Source: Catenovulum agarivorans DS-2
GTDB taxonomy: Bacteria; Pseudomonadota; Gammaproteobacteria; Enterobacterales; Alteromonadaceae
Direction of reading: 5' to 3'
Assembly (NCBI RefSeq): GCF_000568405.1
Contig: NZ_ARZY01000016.1
Location: 29,863-93,862, forward strand
DNA: 64,000 bases
Shown here: positions 16,693-25,705 of the stretch, one piece after another
How the letters are laid out: every line of letters starts with the position of its first letter
Numbering within the stretch: the stretch's first letter is position 1
The notes under the pieces: generated by a model
Seen by the model: the letters and a program-made list of their open reading frames with translations, nothing else
Told to the model about the DNA's origin: nothing
The model's database searches: none
Program-made: the position numbers and the translations under genes

Positions 16693-17706
16693 TCAAGCTA
16701 ATTTAAATGATTCATTTTTAGCCATAATTACCCAAGCAATTCTGGCCAGTTTATTGGCCAATGCGACACAAGCTTTGTTGTAGCAACTTCTTTCTTTTAA
16801 CTTCGTAACCCAAACACTTAATTTGTCATTTTTCTTCGGTGCATTTATTAGCAGTGAACGTGCACCGTGGATAAGTAAAGTTCTCAAATAACTATTCCCG
16901 CGCTTACTTATCCCAAGTAAATTGGCTTTCCCCCCAGTTGAATGCTGTTTAGGGACTAACCCTATCCAAGCTGAAAAGTGCCTGCCATTTTTAAACTCTT
17001 GAGCTGTTCCAGCTGCTGCAAACAATGCTGTAGCTGTAATTGGCCCGATCCCGGTTATTTCATTAAGTCTTTTGCATATATAGTGGTGTTCATTTATTTG
17101 TTTTATTTTCTGTTCACAGTTTTTGAGTTTGGCTTCAATAGTTAATAATTCATCATACAAGTCGGCAAAGAATTCACGAGCCATCATAGTCAAACCGTTT
17201 TCTGCATCTTCAAGAATAATTGGTAACTCACTTCTAACCGCAGCCACACCTTTGTAAATGATTAAGCCATACTCAGCTAAAAGCCCTCGAGTTTGGTTAA
17301 CCAAAGCTGTTCTGTTTTTTACCAGACGTTCACGTAAACGATGAACGATTTGAATATCGTGTTGCTCAATATTTTTTATTGGTACAAATCTCATGTCTGG
17401 TCGTTGTGCAGCTTCTGCGATAGCCAGGGCATCATTGTAGTCAGTCTTGTTTCCTCGCACATAGGGTTTCACATACTGTGGTGCAATTAACTTAACTTCG
17501 TGTCCAAAATATTGGAACGCTCTTGCCCAGTGATGTGCACTACCACAGGCTTCCATTACAATAATACATGGCTCTAGTTGGCTTATATACGCCAACAAAT
17601 TTCTTCTTTTTAGTTCTTTCTTTTTGAGTAATTTACCAAATTCATTCACCATGACTAAATGAAAAATACTCTTTGCTATGTCTAGGCCAATTAGGTTAGT
17701 CTTCAT
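16693..17706 (-). CDS. IS110/IS1111 family transposase
   Basis: A 337-residue DEDD transposase (recombinase) that works with an element-encoded guide RNA. The N-terminal RuvC-like domain has Asp in GLDIAKSIFH, Glu in VMEACGSAHHW and the Asp pair in GNKTDYNDA. The C-terminal Tnp_20 domain has ITGIGPITATALFA and FSAWIGLVPKQHSTGGK with the catalytic Ser near HFSAW. The gene is full length with no frameshift, so the element may be active. It is flanked by the element's inverted repeats. Confidence 0.93.
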   Translation of the reverse strand: MKTNLIGLDIAKSIFHLVMVNEFGKLLKKKELKRRNLLAYISQLEPCIIVMEACGSAHHWARAFQYFGHEVKLIAPQYVKPYVRGNKTDYNDALAIAEAAQRPDMRFVPIKNIEQHDIQIVHRLRERLVKNRTALVNQTRGLLAEYGLIIYKGVAAVRSELPIILEDAENGLTMMAREFFADLYDELLTIEAKLKNCEQKIKQINEHHYICKRLNEITGIGPITATALFAAAGTAQEFKNGRHFSAWIGLVPKQHSTGGKANLLGISKRGNSYLRTLLIHGARSLLINAPKKNDKLSVWVTKLKERSCYNKACVALANKLARIAWVIMAKNESFKLA

Positions 17707-17778
17707 ATACCACTCCTTCTTTAATTTAGATGTCTTTTTGCAATTTCATCTTGGCTCATTTGAAGCCGTATTTAAAGA

Positions 17779-17790
17779 GGAGTGGGTCCA
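17779..17790. repeat. IS1111-group inverted repeat, right side
   Basis: GGAGTGGGTCCA, an exact inverse of 16414-16425; it lies upstream of the transposase start. Confidence 0.8.
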
Positions 17791-17896
17791 TTCCATTATC
17801 CCTGGCTTCACCTCATCAGACTGCGAAGCGGTGCTTCGGTTCTGATTCGCCCATGAAAAAGAGATTTTGCTCTAAGTTATTGCTCTAGTACTTTCC
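17791..17896. repeat. Right part of the interrupted palindromic repeat
   Basis: Positions 17851-17896 are identical over 46 bp to 63636-63681 and end in the inverted-repeat tip TCTAGTACTTTCC. The stretch 17791-17850 carries its own stem (CGAAGC/GCTTCG at 17824-17838) and is a core variant not present in the 63.6-kb copy. No gene lies between here and 18187 apart from regulatory sequence. Confidence 0.75.
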
Positions 17897-18057
17897 AGAA
17901 AGCGAGCTGAAATTAAGTTGAGTAGGTTTTGTGAAGTTTTGAAAAACACACTCCCAACCACCTTTCACCTTTTTGGCATTGTTCGTGCTGAATGGACTTT
18001 TCGCCGTACTATATTAGCTCGATAAAGCCGACTGAAATGCTGATTTTGCAAAACTGC

Positions 18058-18073
18058 AAATGTCATGACATTT
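18058..18073. promoter_or_regulatory. Perfect palindrome, candidate operator of the TPR/two-component genes
   Basis: AAATGTCATGACATTT is an exact 16-bp palindrome, followed directly by another TGTCAT half (18074-18079). It lies 115 bp upstream of the TPR gene, ahead of a possible -10 (CTATAA, 18098-18103), the position expected for an activator site. The response regulator encoded two genes downstream is the natural candidate ligand, by inference only. Confidence 0.45.
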
Positions 18074-18187
18074 GTCATATTAACTGGTGACAAACATCTA
18101 TAAGAAAAAAAATCATCCTTGGCATACTTAATTGTGACGGGAGCGCTGCTCTCAAATTTAATCACAACACCAGTTAAGGATATGAAA

Positions 18188-18880
18188 ATGAAAAAAGTTA
18201 TATTTGCAGTTGCACTTTCTATGAGCTTAAATGTTTTTGCTGAGCAAAATACCATTGATGAAATAGCGTTAGCTGCGAACAATATGCAGATTGAATCACT
18301 GACGAGTTTAGCGGCGCAAAGCCAAGGTTACGATAAAGCATTTGCACAATACAAGCTCGGGGTTGCATATATGGTCAAACAAGAATATAGCAATCTACAG
18401 GCGCATTTAACCATAGCGGCAGATATTCTAAATCAGCAATTGGCAACCAATCCAAATGATGTTGAAAGCATGATCTTGCTTGTGCAAGTCTATAGTCTGC
18501 ACATAGGCTTTGCTCATGACAAAGCGCAACAACTTGGGCCTAAAATGCAGGTTTTATTAACTCAGGCGAATCAAATTGCCCCGAACAACCCTAGACTACA
18601 GTTGGTACAGGGAATTATCAAATACCATACGCCAGTCGTGTACGGCGGCAATAAACAAGTTGCTGTTACTATGTTTAATAAAGCAATAAATCACTATCCG
18701 GGAGATGTGAATTCTGGTTATTACTGGGGTCATGATGAAGCTTATATTTGGCGCGGTCTGGCGAAAATAGAGAAGGGAGAGACTCAAGCGGCGCTTGCTG
18801 ACTTTAATCAAGCGCTTGAAATTAATCCAAATAGTAATTGGGCAAAAGAGTTAATCGCACAAAATAGTGCATCTTTGTAA
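18188..18880 (+). CDS. Secreted TPR-repeat protein
   Basis: A 230-residue exported protein. MKKVIFAVALSMSLNVFA is a signal peptide with a likely cut before EQN. The mature part is helical with TPR-like repeats, clearest at YKLGVAYMVKQEYSNLQAHL, IAPNNPRLQLVQGIIKYH and WRGLAKIEKGETQAALADF (ending LEINPNSNWAKE). ATG 18182 is too close to AAGGA (18176-18180); ATG 18188 has 7-base spacing and is preferred. The histidine kinase follows 87 bp later on the same strand. The function is unknown; it may be an envelope sensor or target of the two-component system. Confidence 0.75.
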   Translation: MKKVIFAVALSMSLNVFAEQNTIDEIALAANNMQIESLTSLAAQSQGYDKAFAQYKLGVAYMVKQEYSNLQAHLTIAADILNQQLATNPNDVESMILLVQVYSLHIGFAHDKAQQLGPKMQVLLTQANQIAPNNPRLQLVQGIIKYHTPVVYGGNKQVAVTMFNKAINHYPGDVNSGYYWGHDEAYIWRGLAKIEKGETQAALADFNQALEINPNSNWAKELIAQNSASL

Positions 18881-18967
18881 ACAACAAATTGGCAGTAAGT
18901 GTGAAAATGGTGCGTAAATTGGTTGCTCCATTTTCATAATAATCAACCAGAATCGATAGAGTATATT

Positions 18968-20071
18968 ATGAACCAAGGCTACCAAGTTGCACCTCTGTTT
19001 ACAGGCTACAACAATTTCTATTTATGGATACCGCTGCTATTTACAGGGTTTTACTTTTTTCCACTCAGCATGATCTGGCCACATTTATCTTCGCTAGAAA
19101 TAATAGCTAGCTTTGCCGCCTACGTGGCCTTTATTGCAGGTTATATTTGGGCGCAAAAATGTACCCAGCAGACTATTCACTACTATTTAGTTGGGTTAAC
19201 TGCGATTAGTGTCGCCGCAACTGCAATTAACCCAGGCACTTGTGCACTCTTTCCTTATGTTGCATTTTTAGTTGGGTATTATTATTCGTATAAACGTGGT
19301 GTGCCATGGCTTATGCTCATACTCGTTAGCATTGGCTTGAGTGCATGGGCCTTTAATATAATTGAGTTGTACTTTTTATTGCCAGCTTATATTGCCACTA
19401 TTCCAAATTACTTTTTTGGCGTAATGACACGCTCCAAATTACAGCAAGAGCATGAGAAAGAGCAAAGCCAACTACATAATGAACAGCTTGCAACAATAGC
19501 CGAGCGTGAACGAATAGCACGCGATTTGCACGATTTATTAGGCCACACATTGTCATCTATTGTGTTAAAAGCCGAGCTTGCGAGTAAATTGGGTAACGCA
19601 GGGAAAATAGCTGCAGCGTTAGATGAAATAGAGCAAGTCGCTCAAATCACGCGCACGACTTTATCAGAAGTCCGCGCGGCAGTTTCTGGCTATAAAACTA
19701 AGGATATTAATGCTGAGCTGATCAAAATTAAAAGTTTAATGTTGGACAAAGGTTTTAACGTTGAAGGTGATATTAGTTTGTCAGGTTTAACGGCCAAAGC
19801 TGAATCGGCATTGCTGCTTATTATTAAAGAAGCCACCACCAATATTATTAAACATAGCCAGGGCAAAAACGTATTTTTGAGTTGCATGCAACAAGAGAAT
19901 AAATTGAACATTGAAATTATTAACGACGGCCAAACGTGCCAAGGCCACTTTGGCAATGGTCTAACTGGCATTCAAGAGCGGGTGGCCGAATTAGGTGGGC
20001 AGGTTAGGATTGAGCAGAACAATGGTTTTGCGCTTTATTTAGAATTTGACCAAGGGATATTTCAATCATGA
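18968..20071 (+). CDS. DesK-type sensor histidine kinase
   Basis: A 367-residue membrane kinase. Several transmembrane helices fill about residues 15-145, followed by a short coiled linker (KLQQEHEKEQSQL) and the HisKA_3 box RERIARDLHDLLGHTLSS with the phospho-accepting His in DLHDL. The ATPase domain has IIKEATTNIIKHS (N box) and GNGLTGIQERV (G box). This is the NarL-group, DesK/LiaS-like layout. ATG 18968 is preferred over the in-frame TTG 18923. Its end overlaps the response regulator start by 4 bp (ATGA), indicating translational coupling. The signal sensed is unknown; DesK relatives monitor the membrane. Confidence 0.88.
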   Translation: MNQGYQVAPLFTGYNNFYLWIPLLFTGFYFFPLSMIWPHLSSLEIIASFAAYVAFIAGYIWAQKCTQQTIHYYLVGLTAISVAATAINPGTCALFPYVAFLVGYYYSYKRGVPWLMLILVSIGLSAWAFNIIELYFLLPAYIATIPNYFFGVMTRSKLQQEHEKEQSQLHNEQLATIAERERIARDLHDLLGHTLSSIVLKAELASKLGNAGKIAAALDEIEQVAQITRTTLSEVRAAVSGYKTKDINAELIKIKSLMLDKGFNVEGDISLSGLTAKAESALLLIIKEATTNIIKHSQGKNVFLSCMQQENKLNIEIINDGQTCQGHFGNGLTGIQERVAELGGQVRIEQNNGFALYLEFDQGIFQS

Positions 20072-20670
20072 TCAAAGTATTGTTGGCGGAAGATCAAGCA
20101 TTAGTTCGTGGCGCATTAGTTGCCTTGCTGAATATGGAATACGACATTGAAGTGGTAGCGCAAGCAGCCAATGGCCAACAAGCGATTGAGCTGTTGAAAA
20201 AGCATCCAGTGGATGTGGTGTTAACCGATATCGAAATGCCACATATGACCGGTTTAGAACTAATCGAACAAGTAAAAACGATTCAGCCGGAGGTAAAAAC
20301 GGTTGTGATCACAACCTTTGCACGAGCAGGTTATATCAAGCGCGCCCTAGTGGCAGGTGTGCGCGGTTTTTTATTAAAAGACTGTCCATCAGAACAATTA
20401 GCAGATGCACTTAGGCAAATTATCCAAGGTAAAAAAGTGATAGATCCAGAGCTGGCCATTCAAGCGTTAGACGATGTTGATCCACTTTCTGACAAGGAAC
20501 GCAAATCGTTACGTTTAGCTGGTGAAGGTAAAAAAACTGCGGAAATTGCGGCAGAATTATTTTTATCTGAAGGTACTGTTCGCAATTATCTATCCGAAGC
20601 GATTGCTAAATTGAACGCGACCAATCGAATAGATGCGGCACGAATCGCTAGACAAAAAGGTTGGTTATAG
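20068..20670 (+). CDS. NarL/LuxR-family response regulator (DesR-like)
   Basis: A 200-residue regulator. The receiver domain has the acidic pair in VLLAEDQAL, phospho-acceptor Asp in VVLTDIEMPHMTG, Thr in VVITTFAR and Lys in FLLKDCP. The C-terminal LuxR-type HTH is LSDKERKSLRLAGEGKKTAEIAAELFLSEGTVRNYLSEA (about residues 134-185). It is translationally coupled to the kinase. The palindrome upstream of the TPR gene is a plausible autoregulatory target. Confidence 0.9.
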   Translation: MIKVLLAEDQALVRGALVALLNMEYDIEVVAQAANGQQAIELLKKHPVDVVLTDIEMPHMTGLELIEQVKTIQPEVKTVVITTFARAGYIKRALVAGVRGFLLKDCPSEQLADALRQIIQGKKVIDPELAIQALDDVDPLSDKERKSLRLAGEGKKTAEIAAELFLSEGTVRNYLSEAIAKLNATNRIDAARIARQKGWL

Positions 20671-20724
20671 TAACCTGCGCGTTTGCACGTTAAGTCTGAA
20701 ATTTGTCTATTGTAGGAGGTCAAT

Positions 20725-21198
20725 TTGCGTACTCAACTGATTACTCGCCAAGGTTATGAAAAATTACAAGCAGAGTTAGACCATTTATGGCGCGTTGAAC
20801 GACCAGAAACGACTAAAAAAGTCACCTGGGCGGCAAGCTTAGGTGACCGTAGTGAGAACGCCGATTATCAATACAATAAGAAGAAGTTGCGTGAAATTGA
20901 CCGCCGAGTTCGCTATCTACGCAAGTGCTTAGACAACCTAAAAATAGTCGATTATAGCCCGCAGCAAGAAGGCAAAGTGTTTTTTGGTGCCTGGGTTGAA
21001 GTTGAAAACGACGACGGCCAAACTCTAAAGTTTCGTATTGTTGGTTATGATGAAATATTTGGCCGCAAAGATTATATTTCGATAGATGCGCCAATGGCAC
21101 GTGCGTTATTAAAAAAACAAGTAGACGACGAAGCTGTCGTGAAAACTGAAGCTGGTGAAGTGACTTGGTATATCAATTCTATTGAGTACAACAAATAG
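20725..21198 (+). CDS. greB: Transcription elongation factor GreB
   Basis: A 157-residue secondary-channel factor that stimulates RNA cleavage by backtracked RNA polymerase. The coiled-coil N-terminal domain carries the acidic tip in LGDRSENADYQYNKKK, and the C-terminal FKBP-like domain includes FGAWVEVENDDGQ and IDAPMARALLKKQVDDE. GreB (not GreA) is supported by the spacing and the DYQYNKKKLREIDRRVRYL segment. The start is TTG 20725 behind AGGAGGT (20714-20720). The next gene begins 2 bp after the stop. Confidence 0.93.
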   Translation: MRTQLITRQGYEKLQAELDHLWRVERPETTKKVTWAASLGDRSENADYQYNKKKLREIDRRVRYLRKCLDNLKIVDYSPQQEGKVFFGAWVEVENDDGQTLKFRIVGYDEIFGRKDYISIDAPMARALLKKQVDDEAVVKTEAGEVTWYINSIEYNK

Positions 21199-21200
21199 CT

Positions 21201-21944
21201 ATGTTTGCTCAGCAGCCCAATTTTGTTACCCAAGTGACCAATAACTCGCACCAGTTTGTGCAAGAGCCTGATATACAATCATTTATCTCCTTAACAGCCC
21301 ATTTCAGTGTCGCTGAATGTGATATCAGCTATTGGCAGCGGTTGTTTGGCAGTCAAGGTATCAACATAGATAAAATGCGGCAAAAACGCTGCGCCGAATT
21401 TGTCGCTGGGCGTTATTTAGCTTGGCTCGCTATCAAACAATTAACAGGCACAGAGCATGAAGTATTAGCTATTGGTGAGGATAGAGCGCCAGTTTGGCCC
21501 AAAGGTATGATTGGCTGTATCTCTCATTCTAACGGCCAGGTTGTTGTAATGGTAAAACGCCAGTCACAACAGAGTTTACTTGGGGTAGACATCGAAAAAT
21601 GTTTAAGCATTGAACAAGCGAAAAACCTTCATCAAGAATTTATAAATGTGCGCGAGTTGGCTGTGGTTGAGCAGTCTAAGGTATCTGAAACACTAAGTTT
21701 TTCCGCATTCGTAACCTTAATTTTTTCTGCAAAAGAAACTATCTATAAAGCTTATTACCCATTGGTAAAAACATTTTTTTCGTTTGATGCTGTTGAGCTT
21801 GTGTCACACAAACCAAACCAGCTTATTTTTAAAATTACCGATGCATTTCCGTCTTTAGATGCAGCTTTTTTGGCTGGTGGTTTAATAGCCGTTAATTGGA
21901 CACTGCAAGACGATATGGTTGTGACTTGGCTGAGCAGTGGTTAG
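21201..21944 (+). CDS. 4'-phosphopantetheinyl transferase (EntD-like)
   Basis: A 247-residue Sfp/EntD-type enzyme that moves phosphopantetheine from CoA to carrier-protein serines. Motifs are the N-terminal KRCAEFVAGRYLAWLAI, the P1-like APVWPKGMIGCISHS, the Mg-binding LLGVDIEKC and the catalytic FSAKETIYKAYYP. It is immediately downstream of greB. Whether it serves fatty acid ACP, siderophore or polyunsaturated-fatty-acid synthases is not shown here; an ACP phosphodiesterase is encoded 3.8 kb away. Confidence 0.87.
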   Translation: MFAQQPNFVTQVTNNSHQFVQEPDIQSFISLTAHFSVAECDISYWQRLFGSQGINIDKMRQKRCAEFVAGRYLAWLAIKQLTGTEHEVLAIGEDRAPVWPKGMIGCISHSNGQVVVMVKRQSQQSLLGVDIEKCLSIEQAKNLHQEFINVRELAVVEQSKVSETLSFSAFVTLIFSAKETIYKAYYPLVKTFFSFDAVELVSHKPNQLIFKITDAFPSLDAAFLAGGLIAVNWTLQDDMVVTWLSSG

Positions 21945-22078
21945 GTTTGATTATTCGTCTGTAGCGGAAATCTAGCTTGCGAGATAGCAACTTTGCCTCA
22001 ATACTTTAAAAATGTAGGTGAAAGCGACCAGCGCTTTGGGTAACATACGCGCCCTTCAAAGAGGAGATAGAAAAACTA

Positions 22079-24892
22079 ATGAGCGAATTTGCATTAGGAC
22101 AACGCTGGATCAGTGATTCAGAATCAGATTTAGGTTTAGGCACAGTCGTTGCCGTAAATGGTCGCCGCATTTCCATGTTATTCCCCGCATCAGGTGACCA
22201 AAGAGAATATGTTATTGGCAGCGCACCTTTAACCCGAGTAAGTTTTAATCCAGGTGACTCGGTTGAAAGTGCTGAAGGTTGGAGCCTCACGGTACAGCAA
22301 GTAGTCAGTGAAGATGGTTTAAATATCTATTTAGGCATACGTTCAGACACCCAAGAACCAGAACAACTGATTGAAACACGTATAAACCACCATCTTAAAT
22401 TTAATAAACCACAAGACCGCCTCTTTACCGCACAAATCGACCGCAACGATTGGTACACGCTTAGATACGAAGCGCGCAAATTGCAGTACGAATATCAAAC
22501 ACACCCGCTAGTGGGTTTAGCGGGCGCGCGTACTGCGCTGATTCCGCATCAGCTTCACATAGCCAAAGAAGCTGGTAGCCGGGTTGCCCCAAGGGTTTTG
22601 TTATCTGACGAAGTAGGTTTAGGTAAAACCATTGAAGCAGGCATGATTATTCATCAGCAGCTATTAACAGGTCGTGCATCACGCGTATTAATTCTATTGC
22701 CTGAAAGTTTGCAATATCAGTGGTTAGTCGAAATGCTGCGGCGTTTTAATTTGCAGTTTGCGATCTTTAACGAAGAAAGATGTGGCGAATACGATTCATC
22801 CGAAGAAAACCCATTTGAAACCGAACAGTTAATAATTGCACCTGTTGGTTTATTGGCTGATTCTGACAAACGTTTAGAACAAGCCAGCCAAGCTCAATGG
22901 GATTTAGTTGTCGTTGACGAAGCGCATCACTTAGATTGGCACCCAGATGGCGCAAGTCCAGCCTATTTAGCAGTAGAAAAACTATCGCGTTTATGCGCTG
23001 GTTTATTGTTGTTAACCGCAACCCCTGACCAACTTGGCCACCAAAGCCACTTTGCGCGTTTACGTTTACTCGACCCTGAACGTTTTTATGACTACGACAA
23101 ATTTGTTGCCGAAGAAGCGGGTTATAGCAAAATAGCTGAGCAAGCAAAACAAATCACCAGTAATGAAGATTTATCAGACGCGCAAATTGCTGAGTTGAAA
23201 AAACTGATTGACCAACATGGCACTGGCCGCGTGTTATTCCGTAATACCCGTGCGTCGGTAAAAGGTTTCCCTGTGCGCTGTGTATTGCCAACAGAAATGG
23301 AGTTGCCATCAGAATATCAAGCGGCAGCGGATTGGTGGTTAAATCGCCACCCTGATGATGCATCAGCTAAAACCGTTGAGCCTTTATTAACCCCAGAGTT
23401 TTTATACGAAAGTGCGATTAGTGGTGATATTGAATGGTGGAAAGTCGACCCAAGAGTTGAATATTTAGCTGAGCTAATTAAAGAAAACAAACATGAAAAG
23501 TTTTTAATTATCTGTGCGCGGGCATCAACTGCATTAACCTTAGAGCAAGCTGTACGGGTTAAATTTGGCTTAAACGCAGCCGTGTTCCACGAAGGCATGA
23601 GCATAGTTGAACGCGACCGCGCCGCGGCTTGGTTTGCCGACCAAGACGAAGGCTGTCAGTTATTAATTTGTTCGGAAATTGGCTCGGAAGGGCGTAACTT
23701 CCAATTTGCTCGTCACTTAGTGTTATTTGATATTCCGCTCAACCCAGATTTACTTGAACAACGTATTGGCCGTTTAGACCGAATTGGCCAGCGCCACGAT
23801 ATTCAAATTCATATTCCATATTTTGCCAACTCAGCCAGCCAAACTTTATTTAATTGGCAGCATCACGGTATTAATGCTTATGCGCATACTTGTCCAGCAG
23901 GGATTAAAGTATTTGAGCAACAGCAAGCCGAGTTATTGCAAGCGCTAGTACAAAACCAGTATGAACAAGAGCAAATAAGTGGATTAATTGACGCGGCTAA
24001 ACAGCAAGTAACTGAATTAAATGCTCAGTTAGAACAAGGCCGAGATATTTTACTCGAACTGAACTCAAAAGGCTTTGATGGCGAAGCAATTGCTGAGCAG
24101 ATTGAGCAAATGGATGACGATACTCGCCTTGTGGCATTTATGCTGCAAGTATTTGATGTGTACGGCGTGTCGCAAGAAGACAAAGGCGAACAATGTATCG
24201 CGGTTAATCCAACCGAGCATATGTTAGAGCCGCATTTTCCTGAATTGCACGATGGTGGCATGACCATCACTTTCGATCGCGAAACTGCGTTATCACGTGA
24301 AGATGTGCGTTTTATTAGTTGGGATCACCCTATGGTGCAGGGTTGTTTTGAACTGATATCCAGAGGTGAAGTTGGCAACAATGCCGTGAGCATTCTAAAC
24401 AATAAAGCGCTGCCAGAAGGCACTTATCTGTTAGAGCTGATTTATGTCGTTGAAACTAGCGCACCAAAACAATTGCAACCAGGACGATTTTTACCACCAA
24501 CCCCAATTCGTTTATTGTTAGATAAAGCGGGCAATAACTTAGCCGAGAAAGTCGGCTTTGAGGGTTTAAATAAACAGCTTAAACCGGTGAACAAACAAGT
24601 TGCGTCGCAGTTGGCGACCGCTTTGCAACCGCAGGTGCATGCGCTTATTCAGCAAGCTGAAGAAAAAGCGACCGCTGAAGCTGTGGCTATTATTGATGCT
24701 GCCAAAGAAAAAGTTGCTCAACAATTGGGTGAAGAAATCAGTCGCTTGACTGAGCTCAAAGCGGTAAATCCAAATATTCGACCTATTGAACTAGAGTCTT
24801 TGGCGCAGCAACAAAAGTCTTTGGAAGAACATTTAGCCCAGGCTCGGGTTAAATTAGATGCATTGCGATTAGTTGTAGTTAGCCATGGGTAG
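22079..24892 (+). CDS. rapA: RNA polymerase-associated ATPase RapA
   Basis: A 937-residue Swi2/Snf2 ATPase that recycles RNA polymerase. The N-terminal Tudor-like domains start FALGQRWISDSESDLGLGTV; the helicase core has LLSDEVGLGKTIEAG (Walker A), VVVDEAHHLDW (DEAH), LLLTATPDQLG and motif VI LEQRIGRLDRIGQRHDI. The long RapA-specific C-terminal region follows (E. coli 968 residues). GAGGAGATAG precedes the ATG. The reading frame is intact. Confidence 0.95.
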   Translation: MSEFALGQRWISDSESDLGLGTVVAVNGRRISMLFPASGDQREYVIGSAPLTRVSFNPGDSVESAEGWSLTVQQVVSEDGLNIYLGIRSDTQEPEQLIETRINHHLKFNKPQDRLFTAQIDRNDWYTLRYEARKLQYEYQTHPLVGLAGARTALIPHQLHIAKEAGSRVAPRVLLSDEVGLGKTIEAGMIIHQQLLTGRASRVLILLPESLQYQWLVEMLRRFNLQFAIFNEERCGEYDSSEENPFETEQLIIAPVGLLADSDKRLEQASQAQWDLVVVDEAHHLDWHPDGASPAYLAVEKLSRLCAGLLLLTATPDQLGHQSHFARLRLLDPERFYDYDKFVAEEAGYSKIAEQAKQITSNEDLSDAQIAELKKLIDQHGTGRVLFRNTRASVKGFPVRCVLPTEMELPSEYQAAADWWLNRHPDDASAKTVEPLLTPEFLYESAISGDIEWWKVDPRVEYLAELIKENKHEKFLIICARASTALTLEQAVRVKFGLNAAVFHEGMSIVERDRAAAWFADQDEGCQLLICSEIGSEGRNFQFARHLVLFDIPLNPDLLEQRIGRLDRIGQRHDIQIHIPYFANSASQTLFNWQHHGINAYAHTCPAGIKVFEQQQAELLQALVQNQYEQEQISGLIDAAKQQVTELNAQLEQGRDILLELNSKGFDGEAIAEQIEQMDDDTRLVAFMLQVFDVYGVSQEDKGEQCIAVNPTEHMLEPHFPELHDGGMTITFDRETALSREDVRFISWDHPMVQGCFELISRGEVGNNAVSILNNKALPEGTYLLELIYVVETSAPKQLQPGRFLPPTPIRLLLDKAGNNLAEKVGFEGLNKQLKPVNKQVASQLATALQPQVHALIQQAEEKATAEAVAIIDAAKEKVAQQLGEEISRLTELKAVNPNIRPIELESLAQQQKSLEEHLAQARVKLDALRLVVVSHG

Positions 24893-24902
24893 TGATAACT
24901 AA

Positions 24903-25664
24903 ATGAAGCGGTTCATATGCATTTTTGTTGTTATGCTGTCGGCTGTTGCTGCAAATTCAGCTTATGCCAGCTCACCTGACATCGAATCTGCTGTTATTCG
25001 TGTCGCAACGCATATAGAGCCGCCATTAGTTTATTTAGATGGGCAAGAATTTGTCGGCAGTAATGTTGAAGTGGGCAAATTGTTGGCCGCCTCAATCGGC
25101 TATCAAATCGAATTTGTCCAGTGTCCGTTTGCCCGTTGTTTATATCAAACACAAATAGGTCAAGCAGATATGATGATAGGTATAAACAAAACCTCAGAGC
25201 GCCAGCGTCATTTCGAATATTTATCTAAACCTTATTCAAGTGTAATCACCCCTGTTAAGTTTTACCTAAATAATGACAGCGTGCTGAAAATTGCTAGGTA
25301 TGAAGACTTAATCGGCAAAAAAATCGGTGTACTACGAGGCGCTGTTTATTTTAAACCTTTTGACGATGATAACCGCTTAACCAAAGTACCTGTGGTCAAT
25401 CACGAACAACTGATTGATATGTTACTGAACAAACGCATCGATACCTTTTTAGCCAGGGATTTATCGGTACGTAAACGCGCATCCGATGTTGAATACTTAG
25501 AAAAAATGCAAGCCGCGCAATTTACTTATCAAAAGCAGCAAGATATGTATATTGCGGTTTCGAAAAAGTCGCAATTAGTCAATAAAACTGCAGAATTATC
25601 GAATAAACTCGCAGAGTTAATATCTTCAGGTCAAGTGGCTAAAATTGTTGCGCGTTACCATTAA
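24903..25664 (+). CDS. Periplasmic solute-binding protein family 3-like
   Basis: A 253-residue exported protein with signal peptide MKRFICIFVVMLSAVAANSAYA and a SBP_bac_3 fold: RVATHIEPPLVYLDGQEFVG, the two-lobe hinge around ADMMIGINKTSERQRHFEYLSKPY, and IGKKIGVLRGAVYF. No ABC permease or ATPase gene is adjacent, so it may be a stand-alone sensor-like or orphan binding protein of the kind frequent in Alteromonadales. The ligand cannot be told from the sequence. It starts 10 bp after rapA. Confidence 0.78.
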   Translation: MKRFICIFVVMLSAVAANSAYASSPDIESAVIRVATHIEPPLVYLDGQEFVGSNVEVGKLLAASIGYQIEFVQCPFARCLYQTQIGQADMMIGINKTSERQRHFEYLSKPYSSVITPVKFYLNNDSVLKIARYEDLIGKKIGVLRGAVYFKPFDDDNRLTKVPVVNHEQLIDMLLNKRIDTFLARDLSVRKRASDVEYLEKMQAAQFTYQKQQDMYIAVSKKSQLVNKTAELSNKLAELISSGQVAKIVARYH

Positions 25665-25705
25665 TCATATTTTTCTCGACTCAGATTAATATAGAGATAA
25701 TTGCC

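Larger units (their letters stand above)
16414..17790 (-). mobile_element. IS1111-group (IS110 family) insertion sequence
   Basis: About 1.38 kb, bounded by a perfect 12-bp inverted repeat: TGGACCCACTCC at 16414-16425 and GGAGTGGGTCCA at 17779-17790. It holds one leftward DEDD transposase gene, with only 73 bp between its start and the nearer inverted repeat but about 270 bp of non-coding DNA past its stop. Inverted repeats plus a long 3' non-coding region are marks of the IS1111 group, as opposed to the IS110 group. No target duplication is seen, as expected. The exact ends may extend a few bases beyond the inverted repeats. It is inserted in a palindromic repeat. Confidence 0.85.

Noticed and set aside
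16274..17896. Integron attC site as target of the IS1111-group element
   Set aside because: The flanks lack the attC core-site layout and match a MITE-like palindrome found again after tyrS; no integrase or cassette genes are nearby.
17965..18282. A 105-residue minus-strand frame
   Set aside because: It overlaps the promoter region and signal peptide of the TPR gene, has no ribosome site and no recognisable domain.
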